Assembly (NCBI RefSeq): GCF_017498085.1
Contig: NZ_JAGBKM010000026.1
Span: 1 to 34,264, forward strand
Length of the DNA stretch: 34,264 bases
From: Psychrobacter coccoides
Lineage (GTDB): Bacteria > Pseudomonadota > Gammaproteobacteria > Pseudomonadales > Moraxellaceae
Reading direction: 5' to 3'
How positions within the stretch are numbered: the stretch's first letter is position 1; the number at the start of each line of letters is the position of its first letter. Of this stretch, positions 33,352-34,264 are shown one piece after another. Below the pieces are notes generated by a model. That model was not told the DNA's origin. It saw only the letters and a list, made by a program, of their open reading frames with translations, and made no database searches. The position numbers and the translations under genes were made by a program.

Positions 33352-34264
33352 CTAAAGACGGCCAAGCCCGACCGCGAGAATGTTTTTTTGCTCCATTAAC
33401 GTCTCTGTTATGGGTCGTTTTACAAGAACGACAAAACCACTCTCTTATACCAAGACCTGATCTACCTTTCGGACTGTCTTGGCGAGAGCCGCAATTTGAT
33501 CAGGTTTGGGTGCTGTACGCTTCATTGACTTCAAGATAGTGGCAACCTGCGTTCGCGCATTTGTAGTCCAGTTGCCGCTTAATGTCAAACCAACCAGCGT
33601 CATAGACGGATTTGGCCAGTTTGGATGAAGTGAATAAGTTTGATTTGATTTTACCAACAACGATTAGGCTGTTGGCTTTGACTAATTTATTGGTAAATTT
33701 ATGAATGAGGTCTTTACGGGTGTTTTTAATCTTGGCGTGTATCGCACGGACCCGTTTTTTATTCTTGGCTCTTTGGGCAATGGCCAGTTTTTCGGCGTAT
33801 TGATGCGTGACTTTGGTTTGTAGTTTGTCACCATCACTACTGACTGCGGCATCTTTACAGCCTAGATCAATACCGACTTGGCCAGTACCACACTTAATCT
33901 TTGGAAAATCTTTAACGGTGACACAGGCGTACCAGTGGCCGCGATTGTCTTGTACCAGCTCCAGAGTATTGATGCTATAGAGCGAGAGGTTATAGCTATC
34001 CCATACATCAATGATCAGCTTTTTACCCTTAGCGAGACTTAGCTGAATAGTAGATTTAAGGCTTTTCTTGCCTGATTGACGGGTTACTAAGTGCTTAATG
34101 GCGGTCTTTTTAAAAGGAATCCAGCCCAAGCTTCTTCTCTTGGCCTTTGGGTTGTTGGTGCGCCAGTTTAGTTTGGCTTTTTTAAACTGTTTACGGGATT
34201 TAGCGTGAACCTCACTGATCGCTTGCAAGGTTTGACTGTGCAGATTCAGGTAGTCACCCGCCCC
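33352..34264 (-). pseudogene. tnpB: TnpB RNA-guided nuclease (IS605 OrfB family), decayed and cut by the window edge
   Basis: The 3' part of a tnpB gene on the minus strand; the frame is open to the window end at 34264, so the N-terminus is outside. Visible parts are the helical N-domain (HSQTLQAISEVHAKSRKQF), RuvC-I with GIDLGCKDAAV, a RuvC-II area IVVGKIKSNLF, DAGWFDIKRQLDYK and EVNEAYSTQT. At 33500-33502 a TGA replaces the first cysteine of the zinc finger: the frame goes on as SNCG ... WFCRSCKTTHNRDVNGAK, so the expected CxxC...CxxC and RuvC-III aspartate lie beyond the stop. A run of seven A (complement of 33383-33389) then shifts the frame; with six A it would end in GAKNILAVGLGRL and a TAG at 33352-33354. 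Two lesions make it a pseudogene. No tnpA is visible. Confidence 0.88.

Noticed and set aside
33445..33660. 71-codon minus-strand frame at the tnpB end
   Set aside because: It is a different frame over the RuvC and zinc-finger coding region. The conserved residues are in the tnpB frame.

Overview
The window looks like a chromosome segment of a Moraxellaceae gammaproteobacterium, most probably Psychrobacter. The evidence is the moderate GC content, the long MutS followed by fdxA, the FimT-PilVWX-PilY1-PilE cluster of the Pseudomonas/Acinetobacter type, pilin genes with sigma-54 promoters, and many short intergenic palindromes. The genus is inferred from protein style and gene order; no database was searched.

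Layout. 1-401: no confident gene. 402-848: a type II secretion major pseudopilin (gspG). 989-3894: a stand-alone N-terminal DsbD domain followed by a complete dsbD. 4266-6614: outer-membrane phospholipase A (pldA) and comF. 6924-15051: a minor-pilin operon, fimT-pilV-pilW-pilX-pilY1-pilE-pilE, on the plus strand with overlaps or short gaps. 15513-17910: two major-type pilin genes, each behind its own sigma-54 promoter, separated by a membrane-anchored serine hydrolase of the beta-lactamase fold. 18008-19495: a fused membrane/spermidine-synthase-like protein. 19522-19640: a palindromic repeat joined to a broken copy of the fdxA 5' end. 19734-23329 (minus): fdxA and mutS. 23454-23592: a 139-bp element with perfect 17-bp terminal inverted repeats. 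23863-26688: secA. 27000-27317: a small acidic lipoprotein. 27391-29047 (minus): two DUF2382 stress-type proteins, one with a PRC barrel. 29482-33197 (minus): thiolase, homoserine dehydrogenase and a DsbC-like lipoprotein. 33317-34264 (minus): the decayed 3' part of a TnpB element, running off the window.

How the genes work together. About nine proteins carry prepilin-type N-termini and are expected substrates of one prepilin peptidase: GspG for secretion, and the minor pilins plus PilY1 for priming and capping a type IV pilus built from the sigma-54-driven major pilins. DsbD and the DsbC-like protein form the periplasmic disulfide-isomerisation branch. The extra nDsbD domain would extend that electron path, which fits the several cysteine-bearing pilins and PilY1. 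ComF links to natural transformation, which uses the same pili.

The most unusual items are a 15-bp minisatellite inside the FimT pseudopilin, the free-standing nDsbD, the pilin-hydrolase-pilin arrangement, the fdxA fragment terminated by a palindrome, the 139-bp palindromic element, and a TnpB with a UGA at a zinc-finger cysteine plus a homopolymer frameshift. I see no complete, clearly new multi-gene system.
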